From: Epiperipatus broadwayi
Taxonomy: Eukaryota > Onychophora > Udeonychophora > Euonychophora > Peripatidae
DNA: 64,000 nucleotides
Direction of reading: 5' to 3'
NCBI GenBank assembly: GCA_028023455.1
Contig: JAQFVV010012509.1
Coordinates: forward strand, 2,174,001-2,238,000
Position numbers and translations under genes: made by a program
The notes under the pieces: generated by a model
Database searches by the model: none
The model's input: only the letters and a program-made list of their open reading frames with translations
What the model was told of the DNA's origin: nothing
In this document: positions 23,956-36,865 of the stretch, one piece after another
Numbering within the stretch: position 1 is the first letter of the stretch
Layout: each line of letters begins with the position of its first letter

Positions 23956-26900
23956 TGTTATAAGACTTCTTTTAATCTCTTAAATTTTACAAGTAAAATA
24001 TAACATTATAAAATTGATAGCATTTTTCAACTGTTAATGAAATTGACTGATCAACTGTTAAGAATGAGACATTAAAGGATTAAACCAGCCATGAATATTT
24101 GTAATCCGATACATGCATAAAAGGCTAAAATCAATAAACAAAAATTTAAAATTAAAATATAAAACAACTTATACCTTAATAAATATATGAGTAATAAAAT
24201 ATGAATTAATTAAACAAATTTCACTGTTAGGCCATAGTGAGAGACTAGAGAGCTCTTTTTGTCCAGATTATTTTCAAATGAGAATGTACTCTTGGTATAT
24301 TGATATACTTTCACAGTCTTTTGTTCCTTGGTTGTTGAGAAGTGCTTTGCTGTGGCAAGATTTAGAATGCTTCAGTTGGCTGGTTTGTGAATTCACTTGG
24401 CAGATGAATTTAGCATATGTTGGTGAAAGAAAAGTTCATGCTGGAGGGAACATTGTCCTTTGGTTGCCTTATGGCTTCAAATATGGCAACTAGAGTAAAT
24501 CGTGAATTCCACTTTATCAACAGCTACTATAATATCGTGCAAGCAGAATAGAGCAGAGGTTAATGAATCATCAGAATTGAAGAGATTAATATGTCATAAA
24601 ATAATACTTTGATGGTTCTTTATATAGCTCCACCATCTATTGTTCATCCCATTCAGGAATTTAAAGAATCTCAATCAGAAACCAGTTATTAAAATATTAG
24701 TTTAGATAAGTCAGCATTTTTATATTAATTCCAAAATTCCAGATTTTTAATTACCAGATTAAGCATTATCTTCAAACTCTGTAAAAAATGTAATAGACAG
24801 ATAAAAAAATTTGTTATGAAGTTTGCTTTTTTTAAAAATAAAAATTGTTACATTAAAATAGATGGCTAATTTTAAAACTTTTTACTATTAGTGTTTGCAT
24901 ATATATACATAATACTGCACCCACTAAAACATGACTTAAATATTTAAAAAATACTTGAATTAAAATTAAGTTCACTTAGCCAACAGACATACAAATTAAA
25001 TTTTGAAATCAGCCAAGCATTTCAATATATATACACATCATATAATTTAGTATTTTTTAATATCAAGCAACAATCATGTGATTCACAAGTTTCATATTAA
25101 TTACAAAGAAAATATTGGTTATGAATTTTCCATATTATTTTTCATGATTTGTATTCCTTCAGAGACCATCGCATCTTGTTAAAGGCTTGAATGAATGTGT
25201 ATTAATGCCCATGTATTTGTATCTATTTACCTTGTTCAGCAATTTTTTTATCCTTTTGACATATTGTTTCTATTTTGTTAATAAAAGTATTTGGATATCT
25301 TCCATGATTGTAATTATATACAAATGTACTACCATATGAAAAAAAGTATAAATGTGATATAGAAACCCATGTCTAATGATACTATAAGGCTGTTGATATT
25401 CTTGTATTCATTCTGATTTTTTTCAAGATGCTGACATTTAAACAAATATGTGATTGTTTTAATCTCATAGATTACACTAAACATCAGAATTTATGTTTCC
25501 TCTTTTGAATCTGTAAAAGTATAATGTAGTCAAAATATTTTGGTTCTAGTGACCAGAATTTAAATTCGCACCATAGTTGTTTGTTAGTGATGTTTATTAT
25601 GGGTTTTTGCTTCATATTGAGGAAGCGAATAAAGCAATGAGTACATTTCCCAGTATTTATTTTTGGGAGGGCAAAAATGATTTTTGAATGGATAATAAAG
25701 GTTTTAATAGTTCTTCCCAATATTTTGAGTTTGTGGATGGCTGGTCAGTATTTGTTATTTTCCAGGTTAACTCTAGATTTTGAAAAGTTTTAGCATATGA
25801 TGAAATTATGTTAAATAGTTTTTGCAATCTGCATATATAAATAATGTGCAGTTTTAGTCTATTGTGAACAAGTGAATTTTGTAAACATTTAATTAAGATG
25901 GCTGCTCTATGTTTATCTCAAAGAAGTTTTCTGTATAGTGAGTAAATGTGGATAGTAAAGATTTTGATGAAGAGTATTATTGGAGTGTAATATGCAATTT
26001 TTGTCATTGCTAGTATATTAAAAAGGCATGTTTTTATATAAAATGAAAGATATTATTTCTCAAGTGATTTAACAATGTTTCTTTTTATTAAGATTTTCTT
26101 CTATTATAATTCACATTGCTATGTTGCTTAGATGGGAAAAAAACCTAGAAAATATTAGGCATTTCTTTAAAGTGCTCGTGTATAGCTGCCATGCATATGA
26201 TTTTTCCATATTAAAGATAAGTTTATATTCATTGGTATATTTTGACAGCACCTAAAGACGTATTTGTTTTTGGATTGTAAAAATACTGAGATATCCATAA
26301 AGACTATACAAGAAATATTTGTATTAAGGCTAAGCACATATTCCTAATAGTTCTTTTTCTATAGTTTTGAATATATGTTGGAGAATAAGAGTGTACTTAG
26401 AGAAGATCCTTAAGGGATTGAGCTTTTAAAGTTATATATATTTCTCTATTTAGTAAAAAATTTGTGATGTATACCAATGATTTGAGAACGGTTGTGTTGG
26501 CTAGTAGACATATTTATTGTGATTTTATCAAAGGCAGATTAATATGTAATTGATTTATAATTGCACTATATTTTTTGTTGCATCTGATATAACATCTATT
26601 TTTATTTTGAATAGAAAACTTGCTTGATTAGTAGATGAGCCTCTTTTTGAAAATTGCGTGTTTGAAATTTGTGTCAAAATGTATGGCTCTGTTTTATCTT
26701 TGATGACTGATTCTAGAAACTTTATTTCTAGTGGACACATGGATATTGGTCTAAGATTTGTTAGTACAGTCAGTGTTTCTGTTTTTTTTTAAATGGAACT
26801 ATGGATATTGGATAGAGACTTTGTATTCTACATACTTTTTTTTGTTGAAATTTGCTAAGTTTAAAAGATATTGAGAACAATGGTTTAGATGAACAAAATA

Positions 26901-27843
26901 TAAATCTTGGTATTTCATGTATCCCAGGATAACATGAATTAGGTATTTCATTTAGTTTTTGTGTAAATTCTTTTAGTGAGAAAAGTCCCTTTCTCGGAGG
27001 TACCAAGAAAGTAAGGGTGGGGTCAAAAGACTCATCTTTTTGTTTTGCATCTTGAAGGTACCTAGGCCTCAAACTGGAGGTGAATGACCCAGTACCCATT
27101 TAATATATTGCCTAGACCATGTGTAAGGTTGATTTAAGAGTATTTTTTTCTTAATTGTTAAATATTTCTTAAAAGATTGGCATGTGAATTTATAGATATT
27201 TTTTAAACTGATCATTTGGGCCAATCATTATCTGTTGAAGGAATAAGGGTAATTTTTTATGGATTTCTTCCAATAGCCTCATAAGACTTGCGGGTGGACT
27301 TGATTGGGTGATTTATATAAGTAATTCAGATTTGAACAGGGTCCATTCCAATGTTTTTAGTTTTGTGTAGGTAAATTTCAGAAAAAGACTTTATTAAGGG
27401 GTGCAAGTGGGAAGAAGTATTCTAATTATTTTATTTGTATTTATTATTACTTTGTGAGCAGTCAGAGAAAGGAAGCTTTTAAGCGATAAGTTAACTAGGT
27501 GATGTAATGAGGGTAAAATACCAAATCAACTGAATTAAAGGAAATTGCATTCATCGGCAAGAATCCCTCTCCACTCAGCAGAAAGGCTAGAATATTTAGC
27601 CAGTTATTAACAAATTTTTCATATGACGTATTAAAAACTTCTAATAGAAGGGATATAGTAGTGATGCAAATATGGAATTTATGATAAAAATGAATCTTCT
27701 AATTATCATTGGCTCCAGGGCTATATAGATGAAGGCAATGTTTAATGTTATTGCTTTTTAGTAGTGGGTACAAATCAGCATATATTCATCTACGTATTGT
27801 AGAGTTGTAATTATATTTTATAGAGTGGATAGGAAGTATATGT
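23956..27843. other. Unannotated DNA with weak minus-strand frames
   Basis: 24250-24500 has a 71-codon plus-strand frame that I do not recognise. From 27100 to 25480 the minus strand shows several medium frames in a row (27099-26770 starting MGTGSFTSSLRP; 26740-26555; 25720-25484). They could be an eroded reverse-transcriptase-type ORF: YPISIVPF and a QFSKRGSSTNQ stretch faintly recall LINE RT blocks. The likeness is too weak to name a family. Confidence 0.25.
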
Positions 27844-28178
27844 AAATACTTAAACAGGCTGTAACAAATGTGCCTTAAAATTTCTAATAGTCAAGCAATA
27901 TTATTTTGCTGACAGAAGGACCTCACAAACCATGACACAAGATAATGACTTTTATAAAGACAAGAGCGGCCGGACCTCCTTAACCTAAATTTCTACTTAT
28001 ATAGGCCAACAACTTCATGCTCCCAAATCAGGATGCTTAGATTGGCCTATATAAGTAGAAATTTAGGTTAAAGAGGGTCACTCTTATCTTTATAAGTCAC
28101 TATCTTGTGTCATGGTTTGTGAGGTTCCTCTATTGGCAAAATACATTCATTATAGGTTAAAGCCTGTTTAAGTATTTC
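27844..28178. mobile_element. Foldback element with about 130-bp inverted arms
   Basis: CCTCACAAACCATGACACAA (27920-27939) and AACCTAAATTTCTACTTATA (27983 on) are repeated in inverse orientation at 28115-28134 and about 28052-28071. The loop is short, around 28004-28040. Weaker complementarity continues outwards through TACTTAAACAGGCT. A diverged half copy is at 61468. No coding capacity; a foldback or MITE-like element. Confidence 0.8.
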
Positions 28179-28765
28179 ATCTATGTATTGTAAATCAACT
28201 ATAAATGATTTTCTTCTTTTCTAAGCTAATGTAATAAATGACTATTAATGAAAATATACACTGAAAATGTAGTTTTTAAAATATTTAGCTTTATTACTGC
28301 ATAGCATGCTTTCAATATAATATGCACATTATATTCATGGCTTATATGATATAAAAAATTTTTGTTATTAATCCACCATATATAACAGTCAGAATGAACC
28401 AACAATAGCAAAATCACCACTAGGTTAATTTAAACCACCACAACTCATTCCCAGGCCACATAATACTTCATTTTATTTGTCTTGGTGATCAGGGAGAAGG
28501 TGAGACTTTTAGAATTAGATTCTAATTATATGATTTTCTTTTGGTAAACAAGACATCCAACACAATGTATATGTGAAAATATAAAGACTTTATTAGTAAT
28601 AAAGTTATAAACAAAAGAAATGAATACTACTTAATTTGTTGCTAGACTTATAAGAGATAGTGGGAATTACATTAATTAGTCTTTATATGTATCAGTAATT
28701 TCAATGTTTAACATATATATAGGGATCTCAAATAATGGTTATTAAAGAGCCAAACACACCAAAAT

Positions 28766-29236
28766 GTTATGTGCTAGCATAAGAGATAGTGATCATATGA
28801 TGTTTATTGGTTTAACACCAATTCTGCCTAATAGAATAGTGGTGGCTATGGTTGTTAAAGAGCCAAGGATACCAAAATGTATGGGTGTTTGAATCGAGTT
28901 CAGACCCATATGATTATATAAACTATTGAGCTTAGATTGAAAATATTATGTTTCAATTTCATTCTCAGTTTTGTAGATGAGATAAAAAGTGGCTGCTGGA
29001 GTATTTGCATTAGATCATAAGATCTAGGTGCACTGCTCTTAGATCCAAGGTTCATCACTGACGAAGGCCACCAGCCAGAAACTAGTCTGGGAATATTGGA
29101 TGAGTAGGCACTAGATTTTATGCACAAGCCTTCTGGCATCCATTGATTTTTCTGGTTGGCACTACTGTATGGAGAGTTTTGCCTGTTTAATAACAGTTAT
29201 GTGCTAGCATAAGAGATAGTGATCATGTGATGTTTA
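28766..29236 (+). mobile_element. Hammerhead-like repeat, tandem copy (copy 1)
   Basis: A stretch beginning GTTATGTGCTAGCATAAGAG occurs at 28766 and again 430 bp later at 29196, nearly identical over 40 bp. One full unit lies between (GTGGCTATGGTTGT... core at 29058 ...GAGAGTTTTGCCTGTT). A partial unit precedes it (TTAAAGAGCC at 28743). The arrangement is that of a head-to-tail repeat with one shortened unit. Related copies are at 30340, 45705 and 52437. Confidence 0.75.
29052..29092 (+). ncRNA. Hammerhead-ribozyme-like core, copy 1
   Basis: CTGACGA (29058-29064), stem GGC/GCC with loop CACCA, GAAAC, then TAGTC. In the hammerhead scheme these are C3-A9, stem II, G12-A15.1, a two-base-pair stem III (AC/GT) and the cleavage C17. 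Stem I pairs only weakly in this copy. An A-A mismatch at the base of stem II departs from the consensus. Confidence 0.5.
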
Positions 29237-30339
29237 ATGATATATTATTCAACATGTTCAAATTAATGGTTATAAGCAGAACTAATTTTTTTATTTATTA
29301 GTTTAGCAATATCACAAATATTAAGTGTTACTATTATTGTTCTTACTGTTGTCAATATTATACAAGTGATATTAAATCCTTGATAATATTGTCTTACATG
29401 GTGAATTATTAAATTTATCCAAGATATCTCCCCAGAGATATTTTACAAATACATTTATGAATACATGTATCAATTTTTTTTAAATCACAATTCACAGGTC
29501 AATACTGCTGGGTAACTTAATTGATATTTATTCATTTACAACTACATATAAAATAAAGACACATTAAATTATTGAAGAATAGTAGTATAATAGTAACTTT
29601 GTTATTGTACAGATATGAGTTGTAATTACACCAAATAATGATAGAAAAGTTTAACATTATATTTAAATATATACATGTGTTCGTGAATGATTCTAATTCT
29701 TGAATGTATATTAACTTTCCATTACTTAAGTAAATTTATTATTATTATTGATAATAAAAGATTAATAGTTAGAACTTAAAAATAAGTAGAATATGATCAC
29801 TTAATTTTTATTTTACAATAGAGATATTCGTTTATAGAATAATATATTTTATTTTATTAATTCATTTAATAATATGCTTCAAATATTTTATATTTCATTC
29901 TATAAATTGGCACCATAAAATTTTAAAACTTCCAACACCAGCTGACTTATTGTTTCCTAGAAACTTTCCCATAAAAAGTCAAACGAATTTTGAATGAAAA
30001 CAATGATCTCATTGACCATATGATACACATCTATAAACAGAACTACATATTAAGGATTGTTTAGTTTTTTTCATTAACTAATTGCAAGTGTACCTTATTG
30101 TGCTTAAATTTAAATCCTATACTATGACAATGGAGTGGTAAAACCTAATAAATATTCGCCTGAATGGAGAATTATACATCTAACCACATCTATCATTTTT
30201 AAAAGGAATGAAACTATAAAACTTGGATCTGAAAATTTTAAATTATAACTGTTATTCATGTCAAATTTCTTGATAAACTTCCCTGAATCAACACCAATGT
30301 ATTGAATAATTATTTGCTAAATAAGAATTTTAATTAAAC
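29237..30339. other. Unannotated AT-rich DNA
   Basis: No gene or recognised repeat was found between the two hammerhead-like copies. Confidence 0.5.
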
Positions 30340-30612
30340 CACTAAACATCACATGATCACAATTTCTTATGTTTGTTCATAACTGTTATTAAACAGGCAA
30401 AACCCTCCCTACAGTAGTGCCACAGTGCCAGCCAGAGTAATTAATGGACGCCAGAAAGCTTGTGCATAAAATCTCTATCTAGTGCACATAAATGCAATGC
30501 TCTCAGATCAAAGGCTCCTCATTGACGAAAGCCACAAGCTAGAAACTAGCCTGGGAATATTGGATGAATAGGCACTAGATAGGGATTTTATGCACAAGTC
30601 TTCTGGTTACTG
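30340..30612 (+). mobile_element. Hammerhead-like repeat, inverted-dimer copy (copy 2)
   Basis: The left arm (30340-30480) is the reverse complement of the family's 3' end (AACAGGCAAAACCC..., CTTGTGCATAAAATC). It is followed by a plus-strand core at 30521 and the right arm (GATTTTATGCACAAG). The whole can fold back on itself. The core reads TTGACGA...GAAACTAGC, so the first core base and the cleavage-site context are mutated. Confidence 0.7.
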
Positions 30613-33600
30613 AATTTTATCTTCACTCGGACCACTTATATTGGATACTTTTACAAATTGTGATTTACAGTAAATAGTTATTCTGATCAATAAGTTCTAA
30701 TTTAAAACTAAATATCCATATTTAAATAATAAAATTTAATTATTAAAGCAAATTTTTCAAAATATTTTATATTTCAAAAAAGTTAAATAATAACTTTATC
30801 AGATGCACTTGGCCTTATAAAAGATCCATGGGTTTTTTAATTAGTTGCTTTAACAATTTTTTTTAAGATTTAATGTAAATTAATCAAAATATTTTAATAT
30901 TATATAAGTTTCCGAATTTTAATAAAGCTAAATTAAAATTTACATTTTAAAATATACATATTTGATAGAGCACCCTATGAATAAAAATTTATTTCTCCTA
31001 AGTGCCATGACTAATCATAATAGTTTTTAACTTTAGTCATAGTTACTGTTTATATTTGTAATAATTTTTTTTAAATGACTGTTTTAACAATTTTTTTTTC
31101 AAGATGTTTTTTAATTAAACATTGCTAAGTATGTCATTCATCTGAACTATATTAGGGGATTGACAAACCATGAAAGCCGAATTGGCTTTTGTGACTGGAC
31201 TCGTACTGATTTTTTCCCCAGTGTTTTTTATTTAATGGCGGAATTATTTCCTTCACATAAACATAGTGGTTGTGAATTTGACACATGAAATCAAAAAAAC
31301 ATTCATTCACCAATCAGACTGCAGAGAAAATATGGATTTTATATACAGTATAAGATTGTAGTTATATATTTTATTATTGCTAATCTTTTTGTATATGCTT
31401 AATTCAAATGTTTTTAGATTTATAGAGGTAATCTACTTAATTTTTTTCCTTATGTTCACATATATGTTGAACTTTTCCTATATATCACAAAAATATTTAG
31501 AACAAGTAAAAAAAATTACAATGTATCACAAGAGAGATTCTCACAGGATAAAAAGAGATCTGCTTTAACTCATGTTTGTATTTATATAAATCAGGAGTTA
31601 TTGATGTATGTGTAGATTTCTGTAAGTGACAATCTGTATGCATATTAAAAAAAAAAAACAGAGTAATAATAAAAAAAGAACTTTATTAGTAAAATATACC
31701 ATTAAAAAAAATACAAAATAAGACTGGAAAAAAAAAAAATATTAATAAAATTATTTATAATGTACAAATTTTATTTTTGCATAATTTTTAAAAAAAACCT
31801 TTATAAGTGGATTTATATTCGTTATATACAGATAAAAAATATTTTTTTTTGAAAAGGCAATTTTTAAAAATACATATTAAATTCTTACATGTGGAGTTTT
31901 TTTTTTTTTTGTTTATTAACATAAACATGAACGACCATGTATCAAGTTTCTAATATTTTATGTAAATAAAAATACATTTTTAATAATTCATATATATCAT
32001 TCACTTTTATTACTACCCAAACCAATAATTTCATAATCATATAAAATTATTAATTCAATAGTAGTTTACAGTCTCTTATAAAAAATATTATTTGTAAAAG
32101 TTATGCTAACTAAAATATTTTTATTAAATCCACATTTGTTTTGAGAATTTTTTTTTTTCAATTACATTATTTCCTATTATTTTGTACTTTCTTTAGATCT
32201 GTATATGTAAAGTTCTCTATTATGATTCTAACTTAATACCAATGACCATATTTAATCCATAGTCCAAGTTTAATGCCTCAAATTCAACAGATCTCATCTT
32301 ACCTTACATAAGTGATCCATTCCATGACTTTTTACTTAATTGAGTCAAATTTTACATAAGATGAATTTTCTTTTTAAAAGATAAATGCTTACCATTAGCC
32401 ATGGTGTGGAATATAAAACATTTTATTAAAAATAAAAAAATAAAATTTATTATAAGAAATATTTATACAGCATAAGACATATAAAATTGAGGTTGTGCTT
32501 ATTTATACATCATTTAAAAAAAATTTTGCATTTTATATTTGTTGCGAATTATTTATGCAAATTGGGATTATGTAAATAAAAAAATCACTGCACTTTTTAA
32601 AATAGTGTGGCATCTATAGGATCTCAGAAAACACGATATTGTATTCTAGCCTTCATAAAGTATCAATATATTCCTCTATATCATTAGAACATTTTAAAAC
32701 CGTATAATTCATTAATTCAGCTTGTAATCACACAATTAACATCAAATTAAAAACACAACAATATATCTTTTCAAAATAATCACAACTTCCTATACCTTTT
32801 AAGGAAGATGAAGAAATGTTTACAGAATTATATAAGAAATTAAAAACACATTATCTAATGTTATTTTGCCATATTTCTATTAATATTTAATAGTACAAAT
32901 TATAATAAACAAGTTTGGATAATCTTTCAATACTGATTTAAAGCAAGTGAAATATTAATAAAAATTAAAAAGCTGAACTTTAAACAAGCAGTAAGAAGAA
33001 TTTGCAGATACTAACAACTCTTAAGCCAGTTCACTATATATAGCAATTAAAATAAAACAGTAATTGGAAAAGATGTAATATTTTAGGTACAAAATTCAAA
33101 GGTAGTTATAAAAAAAATATTTGAGAGAACAATCTTTAAATTTGATCATTATTTGCTATCCTATTGTTTAACAGAAGTATGAAATATTTTGGACTTAAGC
33201 TTGGTGGTGAGGCCAACAATGTTCTTTTGCTGAAATATGTATTCTATGAAAAAATTTGGATTGTTTATGTCATGAAAGCAGTTAATAATATACTATACTT
33301 AAAATTTTCCATTATAACATAGACTTGATTTTGATTACTTAAAATATATCATTTTTATAATACATATGTGTTAATAGAATATTTATATATATTTTATTAT
33401 GGCTAATCTATATTTACTACTGGTCACCATCCATAAAAAAAATAAGTTGACATTAAATACCCTTTATATTGTACCTATTGTATTATCCATCAGTATTCAT
33501 TTTTATGAAACACATTAAAATAAACTATTTATATATCAATATAATAATCACAACTAAAAACTCTACTCATGACACTAGAAAAAATTAAAAACATAATAAG

Positions 33601-36138
33601 TTTCGTAATAGAGTTTACTCTAGTTTTTTCAAATATATTTATAGATTACGTCATTTGCATCTTTATGGTAGTATATATGTAAAAGTGTGTATGTATAAAA
33701 ATATAGCAAAGCCAATAAATAGAGTACACATGGTTATAAAAATTAAATGAACAAGTTGCCTAAATAATATTCAAGAAGTAATTTTTATGAGTTTTATCAG
33801 TCCTTGAAATCAACAGCATCTTTTATCTGATGTCATTCACATGCGTATTTTCTCACTCTCTTCATTATCAGTATCTAGTTATGATTACCATGACATGTCA
33901 AATATTTCTTTTCTTGAATATAAAGGAGTCCTCACTGAACCCATCAAAGGTCATGTAATTTTGATTAACTACATATACTGTGATACGAAAAAAGGGTCAT
34001 TTAGTTTATAAAATAATAACCCTGAAAAATGATGTTAATTCTTCATTATACTTTAGAGCAACAATAGAATGGAAATTCGTGAGTTAAAGATTTTTTCTAA
34101 ATTGAGTAAGAAAAAGAAATCAGTTTGTCAAGTGAATGTACAATTTATGTTCAATTTACTGGTTAGAAGTTTGAATTCTTGAGATATTAACAATATCATA
34201 GTTATATTTGAAAATCTAATCCAACGAATAATGTACTTTCTACAGATGCTTTCTAATTTAAAAAATAAAATTGCTTGTAAGAAAAATCAAGACAACATTT
34301 AATTAGGTTGTTTTGTTTTTAAATTGAATGCGAAAAGGAAAAATAAATATTAATTTTGCACATGTTTCATTTTGCTTTCATCATTATTAATTTTCCACAT
34401 ATAACTTGCTTTTTTATTTAATTCATATTTTTATGTTTTTAATAAATATATGTACAGTATAATATTAGTACTTACATTTTTGCTTATGTGTACTTGTCAT
34501 CATCATTAGTAGCTATTCATTTATAATAACCCCATTGTAAGTCTAGAATCCGACCACTACTACAAAATTACAAAGACCAAAAATAAAAAAATTAGAAAAC
34601 AAAGGAAAATAAAGTGGGAATCAGAATTATTATGTACATAATTAAAGAATAGAAATTTGCTTGCATAATCCTTTAGACACAGTTAGTGTAGAGAAATGAC
34701 ATGTCAGCCTCATGACAAGACAATGGGGGGGGGGGGATGATAATTTATTTCAGTACATAAAACTAAGCACTATGGTTCCTATGGGAATTTGACTCTGGTT
34801 CATTACACTATTTTCCAAAACAATTAATTAATTACAATGAATGTATCTTTAATATAAATTTTTTCTTCTAAAAAAATATTCAATAGTAACTTTTCTTAAT
34901 ATATTCCTCAAATATAGCACCATTTATAGTACTAAAAACAGTCACTAAACTTGTGCACATAAGCATGAAACCGGACTTTCCTGCCATTTAAACTTTTTAG
35001 TGTTGTTATAACATTAATGCTTTCATTTGTAATTTGTATACTAATTTTCCCTAACATACATATATAAAGAAAAAAAATATGCAAAAGAAAATTTTTTTAA
35101 ACAAAAATTCCAAATTTTAGAGACTAAAAATAATTTAATAGTTATTTCTTTGCAGAAACATATACACGATAGATTCTCTTTACTTCTAATTCACGGTAGA
35201 ATGGTCAAGGAAAACATTTCAACCAGATAATGACATTAAACTTTAACAGCATCATTAACTGATATGATTGTTAAGAATTTTATTTTTCTTGGAAGGCTAA
35301 TTATGACTTTAAGATATAACCAGAGTGTGAGATTATAAGCATTTAAGCTGACTTAGTTTAAATAGTTATTGCAGCGTAGCAGCTTTATTTCCACTCTCCC
35401 CAAATAATTGTAAAAAAAAAAGGATATTTTAAAATGATGTAATGCACCAAAGGATTTCAAATTATTTTATGTCCATATGCTAAATCTTTTTCTAACACAA
35501 TATTCAGACAGTATACTGTTGATTTTCTTTTTCATCTTTTGTAGTGACGGCATATAAAATATTAATCACAATCGTCACAATTCACATTTATATCATAGAT
35601 TTAAATCCACTCAATATTAGTGCAAATTGTTTGTAACAAATTAATTATTAACTTCAGACTTATATATTAAATTTATTTTAAATCCAGTACTTATAAAGCC
35701 AAAGCCATTGTAGCAAATTTGTACCACTAATGTATTTTTTGTCCAGCAAAAGTTCATTTATAATCTTAAACACGATGCTTGTGACTTATTTTACATAATC
35801 CATTTGACAATTCTATTGATAATTATTTTAAAAATTACATGTGACATAATTATTATAAATACAATAACTTAAAAAGCTTATTTGAATTATGTAGTTATCA
35901 AATATAAATAAACACTAAATAATTGTTAGTATATTTATAAGGGATACATAAATGAGCACAAACGGATACATTTTGATGGTGCAATAAGCAATTAAAAATG
36001 AAGTTTACAAATGTCGCTGTCTGGCGTTTTATTTGTCCATTATACATTATATCCTCTATATTTATATATGAATCTAAAACATTTTGTACAAAGTAAGTCT
36101 AGCCAGCTTGACCATATACCACCAGCATTGTTTTTTTT
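30613..36138. other. Unannotated, extremely AT-rich DNA downstream of POR
   Basis: Contains homopolymer and TA tracts, including an 11-13-base G run at about 34727. No exon, RNA gene or recognisable element was found. POR 3' UTR sequence probably occupies part of its right edge. Confidence 0.5.
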
Positions 36139-36144
36139 TTTATT
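36139..36144 (-). promoter_or_regulatory. Possible POR polyadenylation signal
   Basis: AATAAA on the minus strand about 50 nt beyond the POR stop codon. Such hexamers are frequent in this AT-rich DNA, so the true 3' end may be further downstream. Confidence 0.3.
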
Positions 36145-36194
36145 ATAAAAAATTAAAAATGATGGAAATTAATATATATATATTTAAAAAATTT

Positions 36195-36339
36195 TCAACT
36201 CCAAACATCGGCAGAATATCTTCGTTGTGTTTCTAATTTTTTAATGTAGGCTGCAGACTGTTCAGATGTCATATTGCCTTCAGCAAGAACTATTTCTTCA
36301 ACGGTTTTATGCACATCTCTAGCCATGATCCGAGCATCA
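36195..36339 (-). CDS. POR: NADPH-cytochrome P450 reductase, terminal coding exon with stop
   Basis: After the acceptor TTCCATTCCAG the exon supplies one base to complete Gly, then 47 codons (DARIMARDVHK... to ...RRYSADVWS) and TGA at 36195-36197. The length of 145 bp fits the two bases left by the preceding exon. CGDAR across the junction, the AAYIKKL helix and the terminal DVWS are diagnostic of POR; the Asp and Trp correspond to rat Asp675 and Trp677, which help hydride transfer and stack on FAD. The exon sits 8.7 kb from its upstream neighbour, across an intron containing an LTR element, a MITE, a Penelope fragment and an RTE tail. Confidence 0.95.
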
Positions 36340-36604
36340 CTGGAATGGAAAAAAATATATTTAAAGTGTATTTATTCACATATGTAAATATTTACTTATT
36401 TAAAAAACAATAATTATCACATCCACCAATACACTTATGACCTAGGAACTCTGAACTCTTTCAAATAGCTAAACATTTATCAACATATCAGATGATTCTT
36501 TTAGCTTATTGCAAGAAACAAGAGCCAGTCTCTCTTGATTCTAGCACTGTTGTAAGCTTAATTAATCACTAGTTTTCAACAAAGTTAAGGTTTTTTCCCC
36601 AGTT

Positions 36605-36865
36605 GATTCATCATCATCATCAACCATTATCAGGATAAAGGTCTCTCCAAGTTCAATCCATCTTCTCCAATCTTTAGTTTCTCTTCTCCACATCACCCCT
36701 GCACACATTCTTATTTCATTTATCCATCTCACAAGTGGTCTCTTTCTAGGTCTTTTACAATCTCTTGGAACCCTTGTGTTTAAGATTTCAATTGTCTATC
36801 TATTATCATCTCATCTAGCAATATGTCCAGTTCAGTCTTTTAATTTTTCAATGAGATTACTGGTT
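36605..36865 (-). mobile_element. 5'-truncated RTE-like LINE fragment in POR intron
   Basis: The minus strand encodes PRDCKRPRKRPLVRWMNEIR, then CAGVMWRRETKDWRRWIELGE, the ORF2 C-terminus of a widespread arthropod/invertebrate non-LTR family. It ends in a (ATG)n-type tail (TCATCATCATCATC at 36608 on the plus strand). It is better preserved than the copy at 12311. Confidence 0.85.
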
